Assembly (NCBI GenBank): GCA_046483065.1
Contig: JAWODW010000037.1
Location: 62,001-126,000 of the forward strand
Direction: 5' to 3'
Length of the DNA stretch: 64,000 bases
From: JAWVYT01 sp046483065
Lineage (GTDB): Bacteria > Gemmatimonadota > Gemmatimonadetes > Longimicrobiales > RSA9
The notes under the pieces are model-generated. The model was not told where the DNA came from, searched no databases, and worked only from the letters and a program-made list of their open reading frames with translations. Positions 15,814-24,377 of this stretch are shown piece by piece. Each line of letters begins with the position of its first letter. Within the stretch, counting starts at the first letter, position 1. The position numbers were made by a program, and so were the translations under genes.

Positions 15814-17100
15814 ATGAATACACGGAATCATCGGTCCCGCACCGCGTTCGCCATCGCTTTCCTGGCAGTGTTCGCGGTGGCGGTCACGTCGTGCATCAAG
15901 GGCGACGAGCCCTACATCGTGGACCCCATCGGCGGTGAGCTCTTCGATCGCTACGTCTCGCTGGGCAACTCGCTGACGGCGGGGTTCCAGTCCGGCGGGA
16001 TCAACGTCAACACGCAGCGAGAGGCGTACCCGGTCCTGCTGGCGGAGAAGGCCAACGCGCCGTTCGGGGTCCCGGCCCTCGCCCTGCCGGGCTGCCCACC
16101 GCTCCTGGTGGGCCCGCTGACCACGACGCGCACCGATACCACCGCGTGCGGGCTGCGGGTCTTCGACGCGCCGAGCCTGGTCCAGAACCTGGCCGTGCCC
16201 GGGGCCAACACCGGCCACCTGAGCAACCCGGTGGGGACCGGGAACACGCTCAACACGCTGATCCTCGGCGGGCGCACCCAGATCGCGGCCATGAAGGACG
16301 CGGAGCCCACGCTGATCTCGGTCTGGGTCGGCAACAACGACGCACTCGGCGCCGCCCTGGCCGGCGACACGGCGGGGCTCACGCCCCTGACCACCTTCCA
16401 GACGGAGTACGACGAGATCGTGGCCGCCATGCTGGAGACCGACGCCCAGGACGCCATCCTCATGGGGGTGGTGAACCCCATGGTGGCCGCACCGGCGCTC
16501 CAGCCCGGGGCCTACTTCTGGGCGCTGCCGGACACGATGCCGCTGTCGGCGACCGACACGCTCTTCTTCGACGTGTCCGACAACTGTGCGCCATCCGTCT
16601 TCGGCGGGCTCGGCGACGACCGCCTCATCTCCTTCATCGGCGTCGGCAACGCCATCGCCGCCGGGGAGGACCCGTTGCACATCGACTGCGTGGACGGCGT
16701 CCAGATCGGTGGGGCGTACGAACCGGACTACCTCATCGATGAGGCGGAACAGATTGCCATCGCCGCCCGGATCACGGCGTTCAACAGCTACATCGCGCAG
16801 CAGGCCGATGACAACGGCTGGATCTACATCGACCCCACGACCACCATGGTGATGCCGGCGCTGGCGGACCCGGACAAGATCCGGAAGTGTCAGGACCTGC
16901 CCACCGACGCCGCGTCGTTCGGGGCGGCCGTCCAGAGCTCTTGCCCCGTGGACCTCGATCCGACCACGGACGCGACCTTCTTCGGGAGCTACATCAGCCA
17001 CGACGGGATCCACCCCACGGGCGCGTTCCATGCCGCGACCGCCAATGTGCTGGCGGATTCGCTGAACGCCGTCCACGGCCTGTCGCTGCCCATCAACTGA
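15814..17100 (+). CDS. SGNH/GDSL hydrolase lipoprotein
   Basis: 428 residues. Lipobox VTSC with C27, hence a lipoprotein. The SGNH catalytic blocks are present: block I SLGNSL with Ser53, block III WVGNND around 172-176, and block V SHDGIH near the C-terminus (about 394-398) giving the Asp/His pair. Family members are esterases or lipases. GGAGGAG precedes ATG 15814; an upstream in-frame ATG at 15784 is less likely because it overlaps the fadL-like gene and lacks such a site. Same operon as the FadL-type channel. Confidence 0.9.
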   Translation: MNTRNHRSRTAFAIAFLAVFAVAVTSCIKGDEPYIVDPIGGELFDRYVSLGNSLTAGFQSGGINVNTQREAYPVLLAEKANAPFGVPALALPGCPPLLVGPLTTTRTDTTACGLRVFDAPSLVQNLAVPGANTGHLSNPVGTGNTLNTLILGGRTQIAAMKDAEPTLISVWVGNNDALGAALAGDTAGLTPLTTFQTEYDEIVAAMLETDAQDAILMGVVNPMVAAPALQPGAYFWALPDTMPLSATDTLFFDVSDNCAPSVFGGLGDDRLISFIGVGNAIAAGEDPLHIDCVDGVQIGGAYEPDYLIDEAEQIAIAARITAFNSYIAQQADDNGWIYIDPTTTMVMPALADPDKIRKCQDLPTDAASFGAAVQSSCPVDLDPTTDATFFGSYISHDGIHPTGAFHAATANVLADSLNAVHGLSLPIN

Positions 17101-17252
17101 GCGTGGGGAGGCCCCTGCGGTGAGCCCCCTGCGGTGACCCGGCACGGTCCACTGCAGGGGCGGGCAGGGTAAAGATCTCGCGGCGAGCGCCGACACTGGG
17201 TGCAGAGGAAGGCCGGCCCGGCCGGCCGTGCACACGTACCGGGGTCGATGCC

Positions 17253-19358
17253 ATGGAACGCAAGGTAACGGGGACAGCGCAGCAGCAGGTGCCGCCGCAG
17301 GCGCTCCTGCTCTCGCTGCTCTCGCTCTGGGTCCCCGTCCTTACGTCTTCGTTCTTCCCGGACTGGACCAACGCGGACGTGGGGATCCTGATCTGGCTCC
17401 TGGCACTGATCCCGCCGTTCCTCCTCTCCTATTACCGGGGCTGGAAGGGCGCGTCCCTCGCCCTCGCCGGCGGCATGGCCGCCTTCGCCATCGCTCAGGT
17501 CCTGGTCACCCTCCTGGGCGCCCAGATCCCCGGCCCCGAGATCATGGTCGGGATCATCGTGATCTTCATCGGCGTGGCCATGGGCAGCGGCGTCCTTTCG
17601 TCGCTCTTCCGGAGCTCGCTGAGCAAGGCCCAGGAGATGGCGCTCACGGACCCGGGCACCGGGCTGCCGAACCGTCGCCATGGGATGCTCCACCTCACCC
17701 GGGCCTTCGCGGCCGCCGAACGGGGCGCGGCGCTCTCAGTCATCATGTTCGACCTCGACAAGTTCAAACGCGTCAACGATCGGTTCGGCCATCAGAAAGG
17801 CGACGAAGTCCTCCGCGTCTTCGCCGAGATCCTCCGCCGTAACACCCGGACCATGAATTTGTCGGTCCGGTTCGGCGGGGAGGAGTTCATGTCCATCCTC
17901 GACGGCGAGACGGCTGAGGAAGCCGCTCTCATGGCCCGACGGGTTTTGCAGGAGCTCCAGAGCATCGAGTGGCCGTGGGGCTCCACCACGGTCTCTGCCG
18001 GCATCTCGGAGTTCGAGGAGGGGATGGCCTCGCCGGATGTGCTCGTCGCCGCCGCGGACCAGGCGCTCTACCGCGCCAAGAGTCACGGCGGGGACGAGGT
18101 CGTGGTCCTGGCCCGGCAGGGCTCCAGCGCCGATGCCGTCGTCACGTCGTCGGCCGACGAGTACCAGGATGACGGCGAGGGGAACGGCGAGCTGGTGCTC
18201 GTCGTGGATGACGACCCGGCGGTCCTCCGGACGCTGAGCCGGGGCCTGCTCCGTCGCCGCTACCAGCCCATCGAGGCCGGCGACCCCGTGAAGGCGCTCC
18301 AGATCGTTCGGGGCCTCGACGACCCGGTGGATCTCGTGATCACCGACCTGGTGATGCCCGAGATGAGCGGCTTCCGGCTGGTGGAGATGCTCATGGAGAT
18401 CCAGCCGGAGGTGCGCGCCCTCTACATCTCGGGCTACTCCAGCGACGAGGTCCGGTGGTCCGGCGTCCCCGGGCGGGTGAAGGCGTTCCTCCCGAAGCCG
18501 ATCTCGCTGGACGCCCTGACCCATGCGGTGCGCAGCATCCTGGACGCACCGGCCCCTGCCCCCGAGGCGCGGGACGCGGAGACGGCCACAGAGCTGTCCG
18601 TGCCGTCGACCGCCGCGGACGCCCAGGGCGACCCGGCGGTCGAAGAGGACGCCAACAACGGGTCCCTCACCGATCGCCTGCAGGCCAGCAGTGCCCGGCT
18701 CGAAGAGGCCTACGGCGAGCTCCTGCTCCGCCTGGCGTGGACCGCCGAATACCGGGATGACGTCACCGGCCAGCACGCGGAGCGCGTCGGCCGGCTGTGC
18801 GGGATGCTGGCCCGCGAGCTCGGACTGTCCGAGGAAGCGACCGGTCGCATCGAGCTGGCCGCGCCGCTGCACGACCTGGGGAAGATCGCCGTCCCGGACT
18901 CCGTGCTGCGCAAGCCGGACCCCCTCACGCCCACCGAGCGGGAGATCATGATCCAGCACTGCGTGGTGGGCGCCGACCTCCTGGCCGGGAGCCGGCACCC
19001 GCTGGTCCAGGAGGCCCAGACCATCGCACGCTCCCACCACGAGCGGTGGGACGGCGACGGTTATCCCGACGGGCTCGCGGGCACCGAGATCCCCCTCGCC
19101 GCCCGCATCACCGCGGTGGCCGACGCCTTCGACAGCCTCACCGACACCCGGCCGTACCGGCCCGCCGTCTCCCGTGACGAAGCCGTACAGCTGATCATGG
19201 ACGACCGGGGCCGCCACTTCGACCCCGACGTGGTCGACGCCCTGCTCCGCCTCGACGAGGCCGGCACCCTCGACTCCGTCCAGAAAGGCATCCTGGTCGG
19301 CGAGTGGAAGGGTGGCGTCGGCAACGCCAGCATTGGCACGCGGGTGGGTCAGTCGTAA
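17253..19358 (+). CDS. Membrane GGDEF - receiver - HD-GYP protein
   Basis: 701 residues. Four or so transmembrane helices (about 18-130) are followed by a GGDEF diguanylate cyclase domain (about 140-290; signature GGEEF near 208). A CheY-like receiver follows (about 306-430; acidic VVDDD, phosphoacceptor Asp in ITDLVMPEMSG). The C-terminal part is an HD-GYP phosphodiesterase domain (about 490-690; HDLGKIAVP and HHERWDGDGYPDGL). The product-inhibition site RxxD upstream of GGEEF reads RTMN, so feedback inhibition is probably lost. Making and breaking c-di-GMP would thus sit on one chain, with the receiver between them. No dedicated histidine kinase is adjacent. Confidence 0.93.
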   Translation: MERKVTGTAQQQVPPQALLLSLLSLWVPVLTSSFFPDWTNADVGILIWLLALIPPFLLSYYRGWKGASLALAGGMAAFAIAQVLVTLLGAQIPGPEIMVGIIVIFIGVAMGSGVLSSLFRSSLSKAQEMALTDPGTGLPNRRHGMLHLTRAFAAAERGAALSVIMFDLDKFKRVNDRFGHQKGDEVLRVFAEILRRNTRTMNLSVRFGGEEFMSILDGETAEEAALMARRVLQELQSIEWPWGSTTVSAGISEFEEGMASPDVLVAAADQALYRAKSHGGDEVVVLARQGSSADAVVTSSADEYQDDGEGNGELVLVVDDDPAVLRTLSRGLLRRRYQPIEAGDPVKALQIVRGLDDPVDLVITDLVMPEMSGFRLVEMLMEIQPEVRALYISGYSSDEVRWSGVPGRVKAFLPKPISLDALTHAVRSILDAPAPAPEARDAETATELSVPSTAADAQGDPAVEEDANNGSLTDRLQASSARLEEAYGELLLRLAWTAEYRDDVTGQHAERVGRLCGMLARELGLSEEATGRIELAAPLHDLGKIAVPDSVLRKPDPLTPTEREIMIQHCVVGADLLAGSRHPLVQEAQTIARSHHERWDGDGYPDGLAGTEIPLAARITAVADAFDSLTDTRPYRPAVSRDEAVQLIMDDRGRHFDPDVVDALLRLDEAGTLDSVQKGILVGEWKGGVGNASIGTRVGQS

Positions 19359-19397
19359 CTTTCGAGTACGCCGACACCCCAACAAGGACGGCTGCTC

Positions 19398-19907
19398 ATG
19401 ACGCGAACGATCCTGGGGACAATGGTCGCGGCCACGGCGATCTCAGGGTGCGCCTCGGCACCCCAGCCGACTCCCCTCACAGGACCCTCGGGCGATATCG
19501 CGGTGCTCGAAGGCGAGTGGATCGGTGAGTACAACGCTTACGATTCGTCCCGACGCTCCGGCACCCTCCTCTTCCGCCTCGAAGCCGACCAGGACACGGC
19601 ATACGGTGACGTCCTCATGCACGTCGCCGGGCAGGAGACAGCACCGGTGATTCCCCTCACCGCCGAACCGTGGGACGATGTGGCACCGAGCCACATCCTC
19701 CGCGTTACGTTCGTGCCCGCCGCCGACGGCTCCGTCTTCGGCCGGCTCGACACGTACAACGATCCCGTCTGTGGATGCGAGGTCCGGACCACGCTGACGG
19801 GCCACGTCCGGGAGAACCTCATCGAGGGAAGCTACACCACCGAACACCTCAACGGCGCCGATCGGACCACCGGGCGATGGCGCGTAGTGCGCACCTTCCC
19901 CGACTGA
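19398..19907 (+). CDS. Small lipoprotein of unknown function
   Basis: 169 residues with lipobox ISGC (C18). The mature part begins with a Pro/Thr linker and is then mostly beta-strand (GEWIGEYNAY, RSGTLLFRLEAD, FGRLDTYNDP), like small periplasmic barrel or lipocalin-like folds. A CGC motif sits in the second half. I do not recognise a named family. It starts 39 bp after the c-di-GMP gene and ends before a strong hairpin, so it is probably the last gene of that transcript. Confidence 0.75.
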   Translation: MTRTILGTMVAATAISGCASAPQPTPLTGPSGDIAVLEGEWIGEYNAYDSSRRSGTLLFRLEADQDTAYGDVLMHVAGQETAPVIPLTAEPWDDVAPSHILRVTFVPAADGSVFGRLDTYNDPVCGCEVRTTLTGHVRENLIEGSYTTEHLNGADRTTGRWRVVRTFPD

Positions 19908-19937
19908 CCCCGGCGGCGGCGACCGCAGCGATGCAGC

Positions 19938-19970
19938 GAGCCCCGGGGTGACGTCGTCACCCCGGGGCTC
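19938..19970. terminator. 15-bp perfect hairpin between convergent genes
   Basis: GAGCCCCGGGGTGAC (19938-19952) and its exact reverse complement (19956-19970) surround the 3-nt loop GTC. It lies between the convergent lipoprotein and OsmC genes, so it could end transcripts from both sides. No T-run follows on either strand, as is common in high-GC genomes. Confidence 0.8.
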
Positions 19971-19995
19971 CCGCGCCCGCCACTGCCGGAACGCC

Positions 19996-20409
19996 TCAGA
20001 CGGCTACCGGCACCTCCTGCTCAATCCGAACCGCCACCTCGGAACCCGTCACCAGCGTGTTGTGGGCGGGACAGCTCTTCGCCACCCGCTCCAGGACCTC
20101 CGAATACTCCTCAGGGATCGCCTCCTGAAGGATCACCCGGATGTCGAACTTGCCGATCCGGCCCGGGTTCCGGGCACCGATCTGCTCCACCTCCACCCGC
20201 ATGCCCTCGTACGGCAACCCCCGCGTCTCACAGAACTGCTGCACATACAGTGCTACACACGTGCCCACCGACGCCCCCATCAGCTCCAGCGGCATGGGAC
20301 CCTCATCGTTCCCCACCGCCTTCGGCTGATCCACGATCACCCGGTGCCCCCGGATATCCGTCGCGAACTTCAACCCACCCTCGTGGGTCACCACCATTGG
20401 CTGTGCCAT
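19996..20409 (-). CDS. OsmC-family protein
   Basis: 137 residues, the normal size for the OsmC/Ohr family of thiol peroxidases and related proteins. The two reactive-type cysteines are present: one in the SVGTCVALYVQQFC segment and one in KSCPAHNTL. The protein lacks the classic Ohr signatures, so I leave it as OsmC-like (possibly peroxide or organic hydroperoxide detoxification) without a symbol. GGAGGT lies just ahead of the ATG on the minus strand. An AT-rich promoter region precedes it. Confidence 0.88.
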   Translation of the reverse strand: MAQPMVVTHEGGLKFATDIRGHRVIVDQPKAVGNDEGPMPLELMGASVGTCVALYVQQFCETRGLPYEGMRVEVEQIGARNPGRIGKFDIRVILQEAIPEEYSEVLERVAKSCPAHNTLVTGSEVAVRIEQEVPVAV

Positions 20410-20420
20410 TGTCAGACCTC

Positions 20421-20460
20421 CGTGTTTATTACTAGTCGATTATATAGTCTGACATAACAT
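20421..20460 (-). promoter_or_regulatory. AT-rich promoter of the OsmC gene
   Basis: A 40-bp AT-rich island in otherwise GC-rich DNA. On the minus strand it contains TATAAT within ACTATATAATCGACT. The plus strand shows a direct repeat TAGTC-GATTATA-TAGTC at about 20434-20450, which may be a regulator site. No good -35 hexamer is visible, so activation is possible. Confidence 0.55.
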
Positions 20461-20504
20461 ACACGCTGTGGGGCCCCCGGTACAGGGGGAGGGCGTAGAG
20501 CGAT

Positions 20505-21692
20505 CTACTGATACTGGATATAGACGGGGACGGGCTCGAGCTCGAGGAGCTCGGCGGGAGTCAGCAGGACGGAGCCGTTCCGAAGGTCGTTGCGGAAAAA
20601 GAGCTTGAACCCGGTGAACTGGTCGGCTTCCGGGGCGACGATGTCCCGGTAGGCGGCTCGTTTCTGTGGGGGACCGCCCCAGCCGTCCATGTTGATCACC
20701 ACCTGCACGCGGGGGTCCCGCCGGATCTCGTCGGCCCGCTGGAGCATGGAGGTAGTGAACCGGTGCACCACGAGGACCTTGGGCGGGAGGTGGTAGCGCT
20801 CGACGATGTCGGCGAGGAAGTCGACGGCGTAGTTGATGTCGTCGGCGGTGAGGGACCCGATCTGCCGGCCGGGGATGGCGTCCGCCGACATGGCCCACTC
20901 GGGGTCCAGCGCCAGGTGGACATCGGGGCGGGCGAGCCAGCGTTCCAACGGCGCCAGCTCGGCGGGAACCGTGCTCCGCCCGGGCTGGACATCGAGGAAG
21001 AGGAGCGCGTCGCGGCGCTCGGCCCAGCCGGCCACCTCCCGAATCCGGCTGTCCGGCATACGGAGCCGGAAGAGGCTGTCGCGGCCCGGGTCGCCGGTGG
21101 CCATCACGGCGATCATCTGGAGCGCCGGCCGCACGGGCGTTGACGGATCGGCCCGGCGCCACGCCTCCACCTCGGCATCGAGTCGCGCCAGCATCGCGTC
21201 GGGCGGCAGCTCCCCCAGAATCCCCATGTGCTCCGACGCCGGGTTGCCGTAGAAGGCCACGATACGGGTCTGCGGAAGCAGGGCTCCCGGAAGAATGGGG
21301 ACCGGGAGCGGCACCGCACGCGACGGCGTCGCTCCGGCCGCACCGGGAAGATCAGCCGGCATGGGGTCCTCTACCGTCGGGGACGCGGTGTCGGCCGCCG
21401 TCAGGGCGTCAGGGGTCAGCGTGTCCGGGGCCAGGGTGTCAGCCGCCACGGCGGGCTCCGCCTCCGGCGCCGCGGAGTCGGGCTCCGCCGGGTCCGCCGC
21501 CACGGTATCCGGACCCTCCGCGCGGACGTCGGGCCAGGCCTCCGGCCCGCTCACGCCCGGGCCACCACCCCCAGCGCACGCCGTGGCAACCGCCAGGACG
21601 GCCGGGAGCCACCACTGCCTCCCCACGGCACCCCGACCGGTCGAGCGTCTGCCCACCGCGTCCGCATCCCGATCCTCTACCTGCCAGCGCAC
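20505..21692 (-). CDS. Lipoprotein of unknown function with acidic linker
   Basis: 395 residues from the upstream-most start; the start is uncertain. A hydrophobic segment ending in ATAC (lipobox) precedes an Ala/Pro/Asp/Thr-rich linker of roughly 90 residues. A folded domain of about 260 residues follows with motifs VAFYGNP, HLALDPEW and INYAVDFLADIV. The domain looks like a TIM-barrel-type carbohydrate or cell-wall protein conserved in several phyla, but I cannot name it. It is divergent from the MBL-rhodanese operon. Confidence 0.7.
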   Translation of the reverse strand: MRWQVEDRDADAVGRRSTGRGAVGRQWWLPAVLAVATACAGGGGPGVSGPEAWPDVRAEGPDTVAADPAEPDSAAPEAEPAVAADTLAPDTLTPDALTAADTASPTVEDPMPADLPGAAGATPSRAVPLPVPILPGALLPQTRIVAFYGNPASEHMGILGELPPDAMLARLDAEVEAWRRADPSTPVRPALQMIAVMATGDPGRDSLFRLRMPDSRIREVAGWAERRDALLFLDVQPGRSTVPAELAPLERWLARPDVHLALDPEWAMSADAIPGRQIGSLTADDINYAVDFLADIVERYHLPPKVLVVHRFTTSMLQRADEIRRDPRVQVVINMDGWGGPPQKRAAYRDIVAPEADQFTGFKLFFRNDLRNGSVLLTPAELLELEPVPVYIQYQ

Positions 21693-21866
21693 CCTCTGCC
21701 TCGCTCCTGCTCCTGTTCGTGTCGGTCCGAAACCTCGCCGTGGATCGGCCGGGCGGCAAGCCGTCGACCCCAGCGGCCGGGGCTCGTCCCCGCCATCGAG
21801 CCCCGCCCACAGCCCCAGTTCCGTCGTAGCCCGTCAACGCCGCGTAGGGGGTTCCCCCACACCCGG

Positions 21867-21895
21867 TTGACGGCTGTAGTACATTCCTCTACAGT
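21867..21895 (+). promoter_or_regulatory. Promoter with CTGTAG-N9-CTACAG operator for the MBL/arsR operon
   Basis: TTGACG (21867-21872), a 17-bp spacer and TACAGT (21890-21895) form a sigma-70-like promoter. Within it, CTGTAG (21874-21879) and CTACAG (21889-21894) are perfect inverted arms with a 9-bp spacer. Placement between -35 and -10 fits repression, plausibly by the ArsR-family protein at the end of the operon. Confidence 0.7.
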
Positions 21896-21987
21896 TGAAT
21901 AGTAAACGGGTTACGGAGGCCTGGACATCCCTGGGCTCGGAATCGGTAGACAGAACCACGAACAGACAACGGACGGGAAGAGGTTCC

Positions 21988-23259
21988 ATGAGCGGGAAGG
22001 GCAGTGAGACAGGGCCGGCGGCGCTCGCGCCCATGGGGCAGGAGCCGTGGCCCGGCGTGATCACTGCGGGTCAGCCCCGGCGCCCCGAGCGGGACCGGGG
22101 CGCTGCACCGGTGGTGGTGTACTGTGCGTCGGGGAACCGGGAGCTGGCCCGACGAACGGGCGCCCGACTCTATCTCTCGGGCGAGGGGGGCGAAGACTGG
22201 AGCTACGCGTTTGCGGAGGAAGAGGGCGCGATCCTGCTCCGGGACGGCGACGCGTTCGACGTGGGCAGCATCCGGATCGAGGCGGTGCACACGCCCGACC
22301 ACACGCCGGAGCACCTGACCTTTCTGGTGACCGATCGGACGGTCTCCGACCGGCCCATGGCAGCGCTCACCGGCGACTTCGTCTTCGTGGGCGACGTGGG
22401 GCGCCCGGACCTCCTGGAGAAGGCCGCCGGCGTCACCGATACCATGGAGGCCGCGGCGCGCACTCTCTACCGCAGCCTGGGCCGGTTCCGGGGCGAGCAG
22501 CCCGACTGGCTCCAGATCTGGCCGGGGCACGGCGCCGGGAGCGCATGCGGGAAGGGGATCGGCTCCATCCCCCGGTCCACGGTGGGCTACGAGACGCTCA
22601 CCAACTGGGCCTTCGCCCACACCGACGAGGACAGCTTTGTCGAAGCTGTTCTCGAAGGGCAGCCGGAGCCGCCGAAGTACTTCGCGGAGATGAAGCGGAT
22701 CAACCGCGCCTTCACCACCTGGGCCGGCTGGCTGGTGGACTACCGTGAGGATTTCTATCTCATCGGGGACGAGGCGGCGGTGACCGAGGCCGTTCGTGAC
22801 CTCGCCATGGTGGGCCGCGACCGGGTCGCCGGCGTATTCCGCACCACCGCCGTCGACGCCTCGGGCAGCGCCCCCGGCGGCCTGGGAGCCATCGACGTCG
22901 TCGATGAGGAGACGGTGGCACGAATGGCCGAAAACGATGAGGTTACGATCCTGGACATCCGGGCCGCCGCCGAGTGGCAGGACGTCCGGATCCCTGGTGC
23001 GATTCACGTCCCGTTGGGATACCTTCCGGACCGGATCAATCAGGTTCCCACGGACCGCCCGCTGGTGGTCCATTGCGAGTCCGGCGGCCGGAGCCCCATC
23101 GCGGCAAGCCTGCTCCGGGCGCTGGGGGTGGACCAGGTGCTGGACTTCCGGGGCGGGACCCAGGGCTGGCAGGAGGCGCGGCGCCCCGTGGAGCGGGGCA
23201 CAACCCCTCGCGAGCCCGCCGAACCGGACCGGTCGGCCGGTGAGCCGCTGGCCGCGTGA
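21988..23259 (+). CDS. Rearranged MBL-fold/rhodanese protein (persulfide dioxygenase-like) without HxHxDH
   Basis: 424 residues from ATG 21988 (GGAAGAGG upstream). From residue 50 it matches the MBL fold of ETHE1/CstB-like persulfide enzymes: HTPDHTPEH, LTGDFVFVGDVGRPDLL and WPGHGAGSACGKG keep later metal ligands. The first metal motif HxHxDH is missing. The sequence instead reads VITAGQP...VVVYCASGNRELA, where VITAGQP and YCASGNR resemble the DUF442 phosphatase-like domain fused to MBL domains in Blh proteins. A second gap seems present at MKRINRAFTTWAGWLV, where about 40 residues of the middle rhodanese are absent. The C-terminal rhodanese is complete with active Cys in HCESGGRS. Dioxygenase activity is doubtful; sulfur transfer is plausible. 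The stop overlaps the next gene region. Confidence 0.75.
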   Translation: MSGKGSETGPAALAPMGQEPWPGVITAGQPRRPERDRGAAPVVVYCASGNRELARRTGARLYLSGEGGEDWSYAFAEEEGAILLRDGDAFDVGSIRIEAVHTPDHTPEHLTFLVTDRTVSDRPMAALTGDFVFVGDVGRPDLLEKAAGVTDTMEAAARTLYRSLGRFRGEQPDWLQIWPGHGAGSACGKGIGSIPRSTVGYETLTNWAFAHTDEDSFVEAVLEGQPEPPKYFAEMKRINRAFTTWAGWLVDYREDFYLIGDEAAVTEAVRDLAMVGRDRVAGVFRTTAVDASGSAPGGLGAIDVVDEETVARMAENDEVTILDIRAAAEWQDVRIPGAIHVPLGYLPDRINQVPTDRPLVVHCESGGRSPIAASLLRALGVDQVLDFRGGTQGWQEARRPVERGTTPREPAEPDRSAGEPLAA

Positions 23260-23282
23260 TGCACGCCATGCTGGAGGTGCTG

Positions 23283-23624
23283 ATGGGAGAGAGCACAGAC
23301 AAACCGCTGACGCCGGAGGTCATGGAGCTCGTGGCCGAACGGTTCAAGGCCCTCGGCGAACCCGCTCGCCTGCAGATCCTGCAGGCGCTCCGCGCCGGGG
23401 AGCAGACCGTATCGGAGCTGGTGGAGGCCACCGGCCTCGGCCAGGCGAACGTCTCCAAGCACCTCCAGCTCTTGCACGGCCTCGGGTTCGTGGAACGGCG
23501 CAAGGAGGGGCTCTACGTTCACTACCGCCTGTCCGGCGAGGACATCTTCTACATGTGCGACCTCATGTGCGGCCGCATCGCGGATGAGACCGATCGGACC
23601 CGGGAGCTGCTCCAGGGGGATTAG
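23283..23624 (+). CDS. ArsR-family repressor of the sulfur operon
   Basis: 113 residues; winged helix with the pattern LKALGEPARLQILQAL-type helix 2 and recognition helix region GLGQANVSKHLQLLHGLG. The last helix has two cysteines, CDLMC, near residues 93-97. Sulfide/persulfide sensors of this family (BigR/SqrR) use a Cys pair; the partner Cys in helix 2 is not present here, so persulfide sensing through the CxxxC pair is only a suggestion. I chose ATG 23283 because GGAGG is 5 nt upstream; earlier in-frame starts overlap the MBL stop. Confidence 0.88.
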   Translation: MGESTDKPLTPEVMELVAERFKALGEPARLQILQALRAGEQTVSELVEATGLGQANVSKHLQLLHGLGFVERRKEGLYVHYRLSGEDIFYMCDLMCGRIADETDRTRELLQGD

Positions 23625-23642
23625 GGACCCCGGGAGCCGCTG

Positions 23643-24242
23643 CTAACGGTCGGCCAGCGCTCCGGTCAGGCACTCCCGCCACTCGGCCTCGGCCTTGATC
23701 CGCTGCAGCGCCCGGCGGACGATCACGTCGTTGCCGGGACCGATGACCTTCCAGTAGCGGACGAACTGTCGGCGTGCCTCGTCGTCGGTGGCCTCGACCC
23801 TGGCCACGTAGTGCAGGATCGACTGGTCGTAGCCGAGGCTCTCCGCCCGGGAGGAGACGGCCAGCTTCAGGTAGCCGGGCTCGTCGAACGAGCCGAAGTC
23901 CTCGGGCGCCACGTCCCTGGCCCCGTAGTCCCGACGCCAGAACTTGCCGATGGCCCCCAGGACCAGCTCCTTGCCCTCCTCCTCACCGAGCTTGATCCAC
24001 CCCGGCCCCACATCGGGGATGTTCGTGAAGGAGACGTCGTCGAGCCTGGCGGCGTCACCCCCCAGCTGACGGGCCAGCCGGTTCGGCAGGTCGCGCACCA
24101 TGAACAGGGTGTTGATCACCGGGTCCTTCAGGTCGGTCCCCTTGATGACCGCAAGGACCTCCTTCGGTACCGCTTCCACCTCCAGTTCCCGCGTCTCCTC
24201 GAAGTCGGGGTCGGGAATGAATCGATCGATCAGCTTCTCCAT
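23643..24242 (-). CDS. Hypothetical protein, 199 residues
   Basis: Start at ATG 24242, preceded by AGGAG at good distance; a longer reading to 24275 lacks this. A soluble alpha/beta protein with motifs VPKEVLAVIKGTDL, GWIKLGEEEGKELVLGAIGKFW and VIGPGNDVIVRRALQRIK. The layout resembles SRPBCC/polyketide-cyclase-like or DUF2867-type small-molecule-binding proteins seen in high-GC bacteria, which I cannot settle. No cysteine and no signal peptide. Convergent with the arsR-like gene 18 bp away. Confidence 0.75.
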   Translation of the reverse strand: MEKLIDRFIPDPDFEETRELEVEAVPKEVLAVIKGTDLKDPVINTLFMVRDLPNRLARQLGGDAARLDDVSFTNIPDVGPGWIKLGEEEGKELVLGAIGKFWRRDYGARDVAPEDFGSFDEPGYLKLAVSSRAESLGYDQSILHYVARVEATDDEARRQFVRYWKVIGPGNDVIVRRALQRIKAEAEWRECLTGALADR

Positions 24243-24377
24243 GGACTCCTCTCCAGTCCGGCTCCCTCGCGTCACGAACGGATGCTACTACGAAGCCGCA
24301 TCTGAACGATGGATGATACCGTCGCGCAGGCATAGTGGGAAACGGAGGGTCTCCGTGTGGGGGAAACCCTGACACGG

